Positions 9,795 to 17,881 of a DNA stretch of 64,000 nt are shown here, one piece after another (positions within the stretch are counted from its first letter, which is position 1; the number at the start of each line of letters is the position of its first letter). The notes beneath the pieces were generated by a model, which saw nothing but the letters and a program-made list of their open reading frames with translations, searched no databases and had not been told where the DNA came from. The translations under genes and the position numbers were made by a program. This DNA comes from Gelidibacter salicanalis (lineage in GTDB: Bacteria > Bacteroidota > Bacteroidia > Flavobacteriales > Flavobacteriaceae). The stretch spans positions 1 through 64,000 of the forward strand of contig NZ_JAEHJZ010000040.1 in the NCBI RefSeq assembly GCF_016469035.1, written 5' to 3'.

Positions 9795-9828
9795 TTTTAG
9801 GATAATAAAAAAAAAATAGGTAGGTTTG
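9795..9828 (+). promoter_or_regulatory. Probable promoter of the thioredoxin-like gene
   Basis: TAGGTTTG at 9821-9828 matches TAnnTTTG. A TTTT at 9795-9798 is a weak -33 candidate with a 22-nt spacer. The start codon follows 34 nt downstream. Confidence 0.4.
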
Positions 9829-9862
9829 TGTGGTAACACATTTGATTTAAACATTAAAATGT

Positions 9863-10159
9863 ATGTCAAAATTTGGAGAACTTATAGATGTTGATATTCC
9901 TGTTTTGTTGGATTTCTTTACAGAATGGAACGAACAATCTACTGCAATGCATCCTGTGCTAAGAGATGTAGCTGCTGCACTTGGAGACAAGGCAAAAGTG
10001 ATCAAAATAGATGTTGATAAAAATAAGGATTTGGCTGAAGCACTTCGTGTTAAAGCTCTACCTACACTTATCATCTACAAAAGTGGTGAAATGAAATGGC
10101 GGCATAGTGGAGCGCAGGACGCCAATACACTGATTAATATCCTTCAGGAATATATCTAG
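9863..10159 (+). CDS. Thioredoxin-fold protein lacking the CxxC active site
   Basis: The 98-residue protein has the complete single-domain thioredoxin layout: the DFFTEW strand, the MHPVLRDVAAAL helix, the VKIDVDKN-type strand and the cis-proline segment ALPTLIIYKSGE. Where thioredoxins have WCGPC it reads WNEQS, so both redox cysteines are gone and the protein has no cysteine at all. It cannot act as a disulfide reductase. Redox-dead thioredoxin-fold proteins usually serve as binding or chaperone modules, but no partner is evident. Its stop overlaps by 4 bp the convergent polysaccharide deacetylase gene. The ATG at 9863 fits the family length. Confidence 0.85.
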   Translation: MSKFGELIDVDIPVLLDFFTEWNEQSTAMHPVLRDVAAALGDKAKVIKIDVDKNKDLAEALRVKALPTLIIYKSGEMKWRHSGAQDANTLINILQEYI

Positions 10160-10935
10160 AATTCTATACTCTTAAACTGATACCCTTGTTGGCTAAAATG
10201 CGCTAAGGTTTCTGTTAAGGCATACTTCATACGTGGTGCTGCTTTAGCACTGTCATGGAATACCACAATGCTTCCAGGACCAGCGTTGGAGATCACATTT
10301 TTAGCGCAGGCTTCTTTTGATACAGCCGTTTTCCAATCGAAAGCCAAAATATCCCACATGATTATTTTATAACCTAAGGCTTGCAATCGCTTGCCTTGAC
10401 TGGGCTTGATTTGGCCGTAAGGCGGTCTGAAGAGATTGCTGACCCGCCCGAACGTGCCTTTTCGGTACGGGAGGGTTGTTGACCCGCCCGAACGTGCCCT
10501 TTCGACACGGGTGGGTTGTTGACCCGCCCGAACGTGCCTTTCCGGTACGGGCGGGTTGTTGGTGTGCGCTCTCCAAACTCCGCACTTCGCACTCATAACT
10601 TGTTCCGTTTTCAAAACTTCAGCCACATAAGCCTCAGTACCCGTACGCCAACCATACGGATGGTTATAGGTGTGGTTGCCAGTAACATGACCCTCTTTTA
10701 AGATATCTTGAAAGATTTCAGGGTGTTGTTCTACATTGTTGCCAATGCAGAAAAAGGTAGCTTTTGCATTGTAAGACTTTAAGAGATCAAGCGTCCAATT
10801 GGTTATTTCTGGAGTGGGACCATCATCAAAGGTCAGGTAGATTACCATTTGATCTTCCGGCATATTCCATATGTATTTTGGGAATATGCCTTTGATCAAT
10901 TTTGGTGTTTTTACAGGAATGAGGTTCACAAACAA
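10156..10935 (-). CDS. Polysaccharide deacetylase (NodB/CE4) with an in-frame repeat insertion
   Basis: The 259-residue protein is a NodB-homology (carbohydrate esterase 4) hydrolase that removes N- or O-acetyl groups from polysaccharides using a metal ion. All five motifs are present: TFDDGPTPE, NHTYNHP (metal histidines), RPPYG, WDILAFDW and VVFHDS. Between motifs 2 and 3, residues about 126-165 are encoded entirely by three 40-bp tandem repeats, which put a basic, Pro/Gly-rich stretch in a loop; relatives have a short linker there. No stop is introduced, so the enzyme may still work. No ATG is near the 5' end: a TTG at 10935 directly follows the stop of the upstream membrane protein gene, and GTG at 10929 (MNLIPVKTP) is an equal candidate. 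It is likely co-transcribed with that gene. Confidence 0.85.
   Translation of the reverse strand: MFVNLIPVKTPKLIKGIFPKYIWNMPEDQMVIYLTFDDGPTPEITNWTLDLLKSYNAKATFFCIGNNVEQHPEIFQDILKEGHVTGNHTYNHPYGWRTGTEAYVAEVLKTEQVMSAKCGVWRAHTNNPPVPERHVRAGQQPTRVERARSGGSTTLPYRKGTFGRVSNLFRPPYGQIKPSQGKRLQALGYKIIMWDILAFDWKTAVSKEACAKNVISNAGPGSIVVFHDSAKAAPRMKYALTETLAHFSQQGYQFKSIEF
10441..10560. repeat. Three tandem 40-bp GC-rich palindromic repeats inside a coding sequence
   Basis: Units run 10441-10480, 10481-10520 and 10521-10560, each starting gacccgcccgaacgtgcc and ending gggttgtt, with only a few substitutions. In the third unit ACCCGCCCG (10522-10530) and CGGGCGGGT (10548-10556) form a perfect 9-bp inverted repeat. 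The GC content is far above that of the flanking genes. Because 40 is not a multiple of three, the deacetylase reads each unit in a different frame and none holds a stop. The adjacent 10561-10597 (with ccgcacttcgcactc) also looks unlike the gene and may belong to the insertion. Confidence 0.9.
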
Positions 10936-13900
10936 TTAGTCAATTTGTAAGAGTGTGTCAATAGTATCCCTAGTCAAATCGCGTTCTTCTCTTGGCGCTT
11001 GTCTTGGTTCTTCTCCCATAAAGTGCTTGAACAATTGCAGGTAGTTGTTAAACTTCTCAGTTTCTTCCATTGCAAACTCTTTATCTTTATAAAACACCAG
11101 AATGTCTACCAAGCTTCTGTAGCGCTCAATATCTGTGACAATTTCATCCAAATAACGCGTTTGGTTTTCTATGCTAAGTCCGCTGTAGTAGGTTAAACTT
11201 TCTTGGTATTTTTTACTGACATCTTTATAGACTTTTCTGCCTTTTTCAACTTTACCAATTTCATAATAGCCACTAATATAAGGTTCTAACAAGGTGTAAA
11301 AACCAAAATAATCCACGGGCATTTGGGTCATGGCCAAATCTGCTATGTGTTCAGCTTTTTCTGGTTTGTCTTCATTGATGAGCTGCTCTACCAATCGTGC
11401 TAAATTACCTCTATAGGTAATGGAGTTTTTACGGGTTTCGACATCATGATAAATGTTAGGATCATTGCTGTTGCCCCAGTCCCATGCCATCACTTGCTTG
11501 TACATCGCTTCACTGTCTACGCGGCCCATATCAAATGGATTTGCTCTGTCTACCGGTGTTTTAATTGGCACGAGTTTATAACAAAGACCATCTAATTGTA
11601 GATAATCTTTCATCCAAATATAATCATCATCGCCAAAACTGCCTCCTGTAAAATAGATTGGACGTTCCCAATTGTTGTTGGCAATAATATCCAACATCAA
11701 CAGTCGGTTTTTATAAAGTGCACCGCCTTTAATTTCGATTACGATGTCTTCTACAATTTTATCGGCATCTTTCTCTTTTACAATCTCATGCTCCAACACA
11801 GAGGCTTTATCAACAGGAATCCTGACAAATTTTGTAGGGTAGTAATTGGAGTTCAACATATTTGAAGGATACCCACTAGTGTCTCTATTTTCTTGCTCTA
11901 AGGCGTATTTGAGTTTTGTTCGCGGATTATCACTACTTACAAAATCCATAAAATCTTTAATGTCTAAGGTATCATTTGTGATTTCCTTTTCAACGATATA
12001 ATCGCGCGTACCATACCGGTATTGTGCATGGGTGAGCTGTGACGGAATAGGGTCGCTGCTATACGCTTTACGTTTCATTTGATCAATGTACCAATCTGTT
12101 TGGAATAAACTTGTGTTGATTACCCTGACATCTCTACGGATGCCTTCAATTTCTTGGGCATACCACAATGGAAAGGTGTCATTATCGCCAATGGTAAATA
12201 GAATGGCGTTGGGTGCACAAGATTCTAGGTACTTGACGGCCATGGCATGTGCGGTCTTTTTGCCGGAACGGTCATGGTCATCCCAATTATTGGCGGCTAG
12301 AATTCCTGGAACTAAAACTAAACAAGCCAACGTAATGGCATGCGGTAGGAATTTTGATGCGGTATATTTTCTAAGAGCATCAAAAATAGCATAGACCCCA
12401 AAGCCGATCCAAATGGCAAACACGTAGAAAGATCCTACAACCGAATAGTCGCGTTCCCGTGGTTCAAACGGACGGACGTTAGTGTAAAACTGAATGGCCA
12501 GTCCCGTCATCAGGAAAAACACCAATAAGGTCCAAAATAGCTTCTTATCTCTTCCAATCAAAAACAAGAACCCAACCAGGCCTAAAAGTAGCGGGAGGAA
12601 GTAATAGGTGTTTCGCGCTTTGTTATTTTTAACATCACTCGGTAAATTGTCCTGGGACATGTTAAGGTGCCACGCATCGATAGGATTGATTCCACTGATC
12701 CAGTTGCCATTTAAATCGTCATATTTTCCTTGAATATCATTTTGGCGGCCTACAAAATTCCACATAAAATAACGCCAGTACATATAACCAAACTGGTATT
12801 CTATCATATAGCCAATGTTTTGGACCAACGATGGTTTTTCAATATTTAAATACTGTCCAAATTGTTTAAGGAATTTATGATAACCACTGTAGTCAACGTT
12901 TCCTTCTCTAACATTTTGTTTAAAATCGGCCACAATTTTTCGGACCTGATCTTCCATTTGATATTCTGGCTTGATGTTAAAATCCAACAATCCAGTAAAC
13001 ATCATATAATTTTCTGCGTTCTCGCCACTCCACATCCTTGGTAAAATGGCGGCATGTTCAGAGTTGAAATTTTGTTTTGAGTTTTTATAATCGTTTACGA
13101 TAACATATTTACCGGCAGCTTCATCCTTTTCATAATTAGGCTTGTCATCAATATAGGGTTCATTTTCATCAAGACCTGTATACTGTTCTGTAAAGAGAGG
13201 CCCGTAAAACAAATGTGTTTCAGGGTACTGTTCAAGATTGTAATAGGCTAAAAGTTCTCGTGCATTTGACGGATCATTTTCGTTAACCGTTACTTTAGCG
13301 TTGGCTCTAATGGGTAGCATTAACCAACAAGAGAACCCGATAAAAATAAATAGCAGGCACAATACGAGCGTATTGGCCACGTGTTTGTGGTGGTCTCTGG
13401 TATATTTTAATCCGAAATAGAAGGCAGCCACCACAATTATAAAGGCGATGATAGTACCTGAATTAAAAGGCATGCCGAGACTGTTGACGAAAAAGATCTC
13501 TGATGCACTAAATATTTTCAGGGCATTAGGAAGTAGCAGTTTAAAGATGAACAATAATATGGCTGCAGAAACTACGTTAGCCACGATAAAATTGGTGACC
13601 GTTATAGTTTTGTAATTTTTAAAGTAGTAAATCAATCCAATGGCGGGAATGGTCAAAAGACCCATAAAATGCACTCCAAATGATAAACCAATCACAAAAG
13701 CAATCAGAATGAGCCAACGGTTGCCACGCGGCTTGTCCATGTCTTGTTCCCAGCGTAGCGCAAGCCAAAACATAACCGCCATAATTAAAGTGGCCATGGC
13801 GTATACTTCCGTTTCAACGGCATTAAACCAAAAAGAATCCGTAAATGTAAAGGCTAAACTTCCTACGAGTCCGCTACCAAGAATGGCTACCTGTTTTGAA

Positions 13901-14244
13901 GTTGTAAATTCTTCATCGGTTTTAACAAGTTTTTTGAGGAGTAGGGTGATGGTCCAAAACATGAATAAAATCGTGAAGGCACTGGCCGCACCACTCATCA
14001 TATTCAGCATGGCACCAATTTGGGAAGGCTCAAGGGCAAACATTGAAAAGAAGGCACCAAGCATTTGGAATAATGGTGCTCCTGGAGGATGTCCTACTTG
14101 AAGCTTTGCGGAAGTCAGTATATATTCTCCAGCATCCCAAAAACTAACGGTTGGTTCAATGGTAAGTGCATAAACAATAAATGCAACGGCAAAGACGAAC
14201 CAACCTAAAATGGTATTCCATTTTTTAAAGCTGAAATGATTCAT
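10936..14244 (-). CDS. DUF2723 family multi-pass membrane protein (putative protein O-mannosyltransferase-like)
   Basis: The 1102-residue protein begins with the hallmark of the DUF2723 family: a first membrane helix, then TIEPTVSFWDAGEYI and GHPPGAPLFQMLGA, the acidic-loop arrangement of GT-C glycosyltransferases. About ten or more membrane segments occupy residues 1-300 and 560-690. The remaining C-terminal 400 residues are soluble and include the DNDTFPLWYAQEIEG segment typical of the family. The family is related to eukaryotic TMEM260, a protein O-mannosyltransferase, so transfer of a lipid-linked sugar to exported proteins is a reasonable inference, not shown. The gene is followed without a gap by the deacetylase gene on the same strand, which suggests joint work on a cell-envelope glycan. 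Confidence 0.88.
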   Translation of the reverse strand: MNHFSFKKWNTILGWFVFAVAFIVYALTIEPTVSFWDAGEYILTSAKLQVGHPPGAPLFQMLGAFFSMFALEPSQIGAMLNMMSGAASAFTILFMFWTITLLLKKLVKTDEEFTTSKQVAILGSGLVGSLAFTFTDSFWFNAVETEVYAMATLIMAVMFWLALRWEQDMDKPRGNRWLILIAFVIGLSFGVHFMGLLTIPAIGLIYYFKNYKTITVTNFIVANVVSAAILLFIFKLLLPNALKIFSASEIFFVNSLGMPFNSGTIIAFIIVVAAFYFGLKYTRDHHKHVANTLVLCLLFIFIGFSCWLMLPIRANAKVTVNENDPSNARELLAYYNLEQYPETHLFYGPLFTEQYTGLDENEPYIDDKPNYEKDEAAGKYVIVNDYKNSKQNFNSEHAAILPRMWSGENAENYMMFTGLLDFNIKPEYQMEDQVRKIVADFKQNVREGNVDYSGYHKFLKQFGQYLNIEKPSLVQNIGYMIEYQFGYMYWRYFMWNFVGRQNDIQGKYDDLNGNWISGINPIDAWHLNMSQDNLPSDVKNNKARNTYYFLPLLLGLVGFLFLIGRDKKLFWTLLVFFLMTGLAIQFYTNVRPFEPRERDYSVVGSFYVFAIWIGFGVYAIFDALRKYTASKFLPHAITLACLVLVPGILAANNWDDHDRSGKKTAHAMAVKYLESCAPNAILFTIGDNDTFPLWYAQEIEGIRRDVRVINTSLFQTDWYIDQMKRKAYSSDPIPSQLTHAQYRYGTRDYIVEKEITNDTLDIKDFMDFVSSDNPRTKLKYALEQENRDTSGYPSNMLNSNYYPTKFVRIPVDKASVLEHEIVKEKDADKIVEDIVIEIKGGALYKNRLLMLDIIANNNWERPIYFTGGSFGDDDYIWMKDYLQLDGLCYKLVPIKTPVDRANPFDMGRVDSEAMYKQVMAWDWGNSNDPNIYHDVETRKNSITYRGNLARLVEQLINEDKPEKAEHIADLAMTQMPVDYFGFYTLLEPYISGYYEIGKVEKGRKVYKDVSKKYQESLTYYSGLSIENQTRYLDEIVTDIERYRSLVDILVFYKDKEFAMEETEKFNNYLQLFKHFMGEEPRQAPREERDLTRDTIDTLLQID

Positions 14245-14421
14245 AGATATTTTGTTGAAAATGAGTGGCGAATTTAAGAATAATAATACAAGAGGAGAAA
14301 GTTTTTAAGTAAACGTTAAGTATTTCTAAAATGTTTTGGATAAAATTTCTGGGCTTTGACGCTGATAAAGAAGGATAAGTGGAGAAAGTGTGTTTTTATT
14401 TGTGTTTTTTACATTAAAATG

Positions 14422-14452
14422 TTTGCGCAAATAAAACTTTGTAGTAAATTTG
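14422..14452 (+). promoter_or_regulatory. Bacteroidetes consensus promoter of tRNA-Gln
   Basis: TTTG at 14422-14425 and TAAATTTG at 14445-14452 are separated by exactly 19 nt, a perfect match to the Bacteroidetes primary sigma factor consensus. The mature tRNA starts 39 nt after the -7 box. Confidence 0.85.
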
Positions 14453-14490
14453 CACCTTCCTTGCCGGCAGGCAGGTCCTCAATTAGAGAT

Positions 14491-14563
14491 TGGCCTATGG
14501 TGTAACTGGCAACACGCCTGGTTTTGGTCCAGGAGAGTCTAGGTTCGAGCCCTAGTAGGCCAA
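14491..14563 (+). tRNA. tRNA-Gln (UUG anticodon)
   Basis: A complete cloverleaf can be drawn. The acceptor stem is TGGCCTA with TAGGCCA (14556-14562), then discriminator A. The anticodon stem CCTGG/CCAGG encloses TTTTGGT, giving anticodon TTG. The T arm is CTAGG-TTCGAGC-CCTAG. The CCA end is not encoded. It stands alone between its own promoter and terminator. Confidence 0.93.
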
Positions 14564-14572
14564 CAAGAATTG

Positions 14573-14610
14573 AAATCCCGATTTAGAAATAAGTCGGGAT
14601 TTTTTGTTTT
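14573..14610 (+). terminator. Intrinsic terminator after tRNA-Gln
   Basis: The stem aaatcccga (14573-14581) pairs with tcgggattt (14594-14602) around a 12-nt loop. A T-rich tract (tttttgtttt) follows. Confidence 0.85.
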
Positions 14611-14620
14611 TATAGTTTTG

Positions 14621-15158
14621 GGGAGAGAATAGGGAGAAGAGAGAAGAGAAAAGAGAATAAAAGAGAAGAGAAAAGAGACTTGTTAGTTATGCTCGGGTCC
14701 TGGTTCTTGATTCTTCTGTCCCACTATTAAATGTAAAAACAGACTCAAATCCACCAATGAAGCAGCCTCAAATCTAACAGCGCAGCGGTCTTGGTTCCTC
14801 TGAAATACTAAGTGAATTGCAGACAGTAAGGAGAAGAGAATAGAGAGATGAGAATAGAGAAAAGATTTTTGTTAGGGGTTAAGTTTGAGTTAGGAGTTAG
14901 GTTCGGGTCTTAATTCTTCATGATTGCAGTAATGTAATACAGTCTCGCTACTCACAGGAAAAAGAGTCAAATCCAACAATGAAGCAGCCTCAAGTCTAAC
15001 AGCGTAGCGGTCTTGGTTCTAAAAACTTAACGGTCTCCCTTCTAGCACCAATACAGACTAAAATCTAACAATGAAGCAGATTCAAATCTAACAGCGCAGC
15101 GGTCTCTATTCTCTATTCTGACAGCGTAGCGGTCTATTTCCCAACAGCGCAGCGGTCT
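14621..15158. repeat. Intergenic block of imperfect repeats with CAGCGCAGCGGTCT cores
   Basis: This 550-bp stretch between tRNA-Gln and the universal stress protein gene holds no gene. It is built from an imperfect unit repeated about 2.5 times: a purine-rich run of agaagagaa type (14621-14680, 14826-14866), a cgggtcttggttctt-like part, then caatgaagcagcctcaaatc leading into aacagcgcagcggtct. Cores lie near 14777-14791, 14998-15013, 15089-15105, 15120-15135 and 15143-15158. A further copy lies at 507-522. No open frame, terminal inverted repeat or target duplication is evident. Confidence 0.8.
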
Positions 15159-15161
15159 ATT

Positions 15162-15986
15162 TTAAATCTTAAAAGTAATCACCGGACGTTTAGAATGGTT
15201 GACCAAATCTTCACTAATACTGCCGTTAAAAAAATGCGCAATACCCTGGCGGCCATGTGTGCTTATCCCAATTAAATCCGCATCCATTTCTTTTGAAAAG
15301 TTCAAAATGCCAATTTCCACACTTTCGTCATTATAGATGTGGGTGGTGTAATTTTTAAAATTAGAATCTTTTATAAACTCTTGAATGCGTTTGTTTGCTT
15401 CTGCAGTAGGCGTAAAGTTATTGGCGGTATTCACCATGACCAAATGCATTTGAGCGCCAAACGCTTCGGCAAATTTTGTGGCTTGCTTATAGGTTTCCTT
15501 ATTATCTTTATTAAAATCTGATGCAAAAACAAACCGATCAACACTAAACTCGGCATGTTCATTTTTGATGACCAATACGGGTAAGTCTGAGGTGCGGACC
15601 ACCTTTTCTGCATTAGAGCCAATAAACATTTCTTTTAATCCTGTGGCGCCATGAGACCCCATCACAATTAAATTGACGTTGTATTCATGACAGGTGTCAA
15701 TTACGCTACTAAAAGAGGGGTAGTTTTTAACAATATCATGTACCACAAGGCCTTTTAAATAGTCTCGAGACAGCAGGTTTTCAAACTTTTGTTGGGCCAG
15801 TTTCATAAAAAACATGGCTTCTGGTAAGGGGCTGGGAGAACTCATCATGTCAACTTCTTGTAGGGGTAGTTCTAACATGTGTAACAAATAAATTTCAGAA
15901 CCATGTTTTTTAGCCAATTGTGCAGCTACTTTTAGAGCATTTTCTGCTTGTTCTGAGAAGTCGGTGGGTACAAGAATTTTTTTCAT
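15162..15986 (-). CDS. Universal stress protein with two tandem UspA domains
   Basis: The 274-residue protein has two UspA-type alpha/beta domains in tandem (about 1-145 and 150-274). Domain 1 begins KKILVPTDFSEQAENAL and carries the ATP-loop motif GSHGATGLKEMFIGSNAEKV. Domain 2 carries GISTHGRQGIAHFFNGSISE, the same G-x2-G-x9-G(S/T)-type motif in variant form. Such proteins bind nucleotides and support stress survival; a direct activity is unknown. It stands alone, and its 3' end runs directly into the repeat block. The ATG start at 15986 gives the usual MKKILVPTDFS opening. Confidence 0.92.
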   Translation of the reverse strand: MKKILVPTDFSEQAENALKVAAQLAKKHGSEIYLLHMLELPLQEVDMMSSPSPLPEAMFFMKLAQQKFENLLSRDYLKGLVVHDIVKNYPSFSSVIDTCHEYNVNLIVMGSHGATGLKEMFIGSNAEKVVRTSDLPVLVIKNEHAEFSVDRFVFASDFNKDNKETYKQATKFAEAFGAQMHLVMVNTANNFTPTAEANKRIQEFIKDSNFKNYTTHIYNDESVEIGILNFSKEMDADLIGISTHGRQGIAHFFNGSISEDLVNHSKRPVITFKI

Positions 15987-16043
15987 GACGAGGAAGCTGC
16001 TTAGTGAATTATAAATTTAATAATAAAAATCGACTTTATATCC

Positions 16044-16076
16044 TTTGGATAAATCAATAAAAAAATTGTATATTTG
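16044..16076 (+). promoter_or_regulatory. Promoter of the rimP-nusA-infB operon
   Basis: TATATTTG at 16069-16076 matches TAnnTTTG, with TTTG at 16044-16047 upstream. The spacer is 21 nt, slightly above the usual 19. It lies 65 nt before the rimP start. Confidence 0.65.
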
Positions 16077-16102
16077 CACCGCTGAATGGTAAAAGAAAAC
16101 AC

Positions 16103-16129
16103 GAGGGGACAAGAAAGTCCCCTCTTTTT
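16103..16129 (+). promoter_or_regulatory. Terminator-like hairpin (possible attenuator) in the rimP leader
   Basis: gaggggac (16103-16110) and gtcccctc (16117-16124) form a perfect 8-bp stem with loop aagaaa, followed directly by five T. It lies between the operon promoter and the rimP ATG, 11 nt before the gene, so it could terminate or pause transcription of the whole operon. Since nusA, encoded downstream, modulates termination, autoregulation is an attractive inference. Confidence 0.65.
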
Positions 16130-16140
16130 ATACTAATTAT

Positions 16141-16608
16141 ATGCTGAGTGAGAAGACAGTTAATGCTTTAATAGAGAGCGCATTAGTAGAAAGACAGGAT
16201 CTTTTTTTAATCGATTTCACGATAAGCCCTGAGAGTAAAATCAGTGTGGTTATTGATGGAGATAAGGGTGTGACTGTAGAAGACTGCATGTTTATAAGTC
16301 GTGCTATTGAGAACAATTTGGACAGAGAAGAAGTTGATTTTTCTTTGGATGTTGCCTCTGCGGGTGCAACTTCGCCATTGGTCAACATCAGGCAGTATAG
16401 AAAAAATGTTGGCAGAACCTTGGGAGTGAAAGCAAAACCTGATTTGAAATTTGAAGGGGAATTAACAGCCGTTGATGATGCAGGAGTGACCTTGGAGTGG
16501 AAAACAAAAGAACCTAAACCAGTAGGTAAAGGTAAAATAGTGGTAAACAAGCAGGCTAAAATTATGTATGATGATATTTTAGAAGCTAAAGTGATAATAA
16601 AATTTTAA
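16141..16608 (+). CDS. rimP: Ribosome maturation factor RimP
   Basis: The 155-residue protein has the two-domain RimP/YhbC fold needed for maturation of the 30S subunit: an N-terminal alpha/beta domain with LFLIDFTISPESKISVVIDGD and ISRAIENNLD, then the signature SLDVASAGATSPL (usually EVSSPG). It ends with a small SH3-like barrel (about 85-155). Length matches the family. It is the first gene of the rimP-nusA-infB operon, a gene order conserved across bacteria, and 11 nt separate it from nusA. The ATG at 16141 is the only sensible start. Confidence 0.95.
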   Translation: MLSEKTVNALIESALVERQDLFLIDFTISPESKISVVIDGDKGVTVEDCMFISRAIENNLDREEVDFSLDVASAGATSPLVNIRQYRKNVGRTLGVKAKPDLKFEGELTAVDDAGVTLEWKTKEPKPVGKGKIVVNKQAKIMYDDILEAKVIIKF

Positions 16609-16619
16609 TTCGATAAGTT

Positions 16620-17852
16620 ATGGAGAATATTGCGTTAATTGATTCTTTTTCAGAATTTAAGGACGATAAATTAATCGATCGTGTAACCTTAATGGCGATT
16701 TTAGAAGATGTTTTGAGGAATGCATTGAAGAAGAAGTATGGAGATGACGATAACTTTGATATCATTATAAATCCTGATAAAGGAGATTTAGAAATTTGGA
16801 GAAATAGAATTGTGGTTGCTGATGGTGAGGTTGAAGAGCCTAACCAAGAGATTGAATTGTCTGAAGCACGCAAAATCGAACCAGATTTTGAAGTGGGTGA
16901 AGATGTAGCGGAGGCTGTAAAACTTATTGATTTGGGAAGACGTTCAATTTTGGCATTGCGTCAAAATTTAATTTCTAAAATCCATGAGCATGACAATACG
17001 AATATCTACAAGCACTTTAAAGATTTAGTAGGTGAAATTTACACCGCTGAGGTGCACCATATTCGTCACAGAGCTATTATCTTGTTGGATGACGAGGGTA
17101 ACGAAATCATTCTTCCAAAAGAAAAACAAATTCCTTCTGATTTCTTCCGTAAAGGAGAAAATGTAAAAGGTATTATAGAAAGTGTCGAGCTTAAAGGTAA
17201 TAAGCCTACCATTATCATGTCTAGAACAGCACCAGTATTTTTGGAGAAATTGTTCGAACAAGAAATTCCAGAAGTTTTTGACGGTTTAATTACCGTTAAA
17301 AAAGTGGTACGTATGCCAGGCGAAAAAGCAAAAGTAGCGGTAGATTCTTATGATGACAGAATTGATCCAGTTGGCGCTTGTGTGGGTATGAAAGGGTCAA
17401 GAATTCATGGTATTGTAAGAGAGTTGGGTAATGAAAATATTGACGTGATCAATTACACTACAAACATCCAGTTGTTCATTACCAGAGCATTAAGCCCGGC
17501 AAGAGTAACCTCTGTAAAGCTTAATGAAGAGACCAAACGTGCTGAAGTCCTTCTTAAACCAGAAGAAGTTAGTAAGGCAATTGGTAGAGGTGGACACAAT
17601 ATCCGTTTAGCTGGACAGTTAACAGGTTATGAAATTGACGTGTTTAGGGAAGGTGCTGAAGAAGATGTTGAATTATCAGAATTTACTGATGAGATTGAAG
17701 GTTGGATTATTGCAGAATTCAGCAAAGCAGGATTGGATACTGCTAAGAGTATATTAGAACAAGATGTTCAGGATCTGGTTAAAAGAACCGATCTAGAGGA
17801 AGAAACCATTTTAGATGTTATCAGAATTCTTAAGGAAGAATTTGAAGAATAA
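16620..17852 (+). CDS. nusA: Transcription termination/antitermination factor NusA
   Basis: The 410-residue protein binds RNA polymerase and nascent RNA and controls pausing, termination and antitermination. The N-terminal polymerase-binding domain (about 1-130) is followed by an S1 domain (about 135-205) and two KH domains (about 210-350) with DPVGACVGMKGSRI and VSKAIGRGGHNIRLAG, the two GxxG-type RNA-binding loops. A short C-terminal acidic helical region follows. The duplicated acidic repeats of the E. coli protein are absent, as usual in Bacteroidetes. It lies 11 nt after rimP and 29 nt before infB, clearly one operon. Confidence 0.96.
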   Translation: MENIALIDSFSEFKDDKLIDRVTLMAILEDVLRNALKKKYGDDDNFDIIINPDKGDLEIWRNRIVVADGEVEEPNQEIELSEARKIEPDFEVGEDVAEAVKLIDLGRRSILALRQNLISKIHEHDNTNIYKHFKDLVGEIYTAEVHHIRHRAIILLDDEGNEIILPKEKQIPSDFFRKGENVKGIIESVELKGNKPTIIMSRTAPVFLEKLFEQEIPEVFDGLITVKKVVRMPGEKAKVAVDSYDDRIDPVGACVGMKGSRIHGIVRELGNENIDVINYTTNIQLFITRALSPARVTSVKLNEETKRAEVLLKPEEVSKAIGRGGHNIRLAGQLTGYEIDVFREGAEEDVELSEFTDEIEGWIIAEFSKAGLDTAKSILEQDVQDLVKRTDLEEETILDVIRILKEEFEE

Positions 17853-17881
17853 CACATATTAAGTTATATTAGAAGCAATTT

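Noticed and set aside
10441-10560. Possible CRISPR array, because of three regularly spaced repeats.
   Set aside because: The units are directly adjacent with no spacers and lie inside a coding sequence; no cas genes are present.
10367-10592. Two open frames of 72 codons on the minus strand with repeated GTFGRV and HVRAG words.
   Set aside because: They are other-frame readings of the 40-bp repeats in the deacetylase gene and have no codon support outside the repeats.
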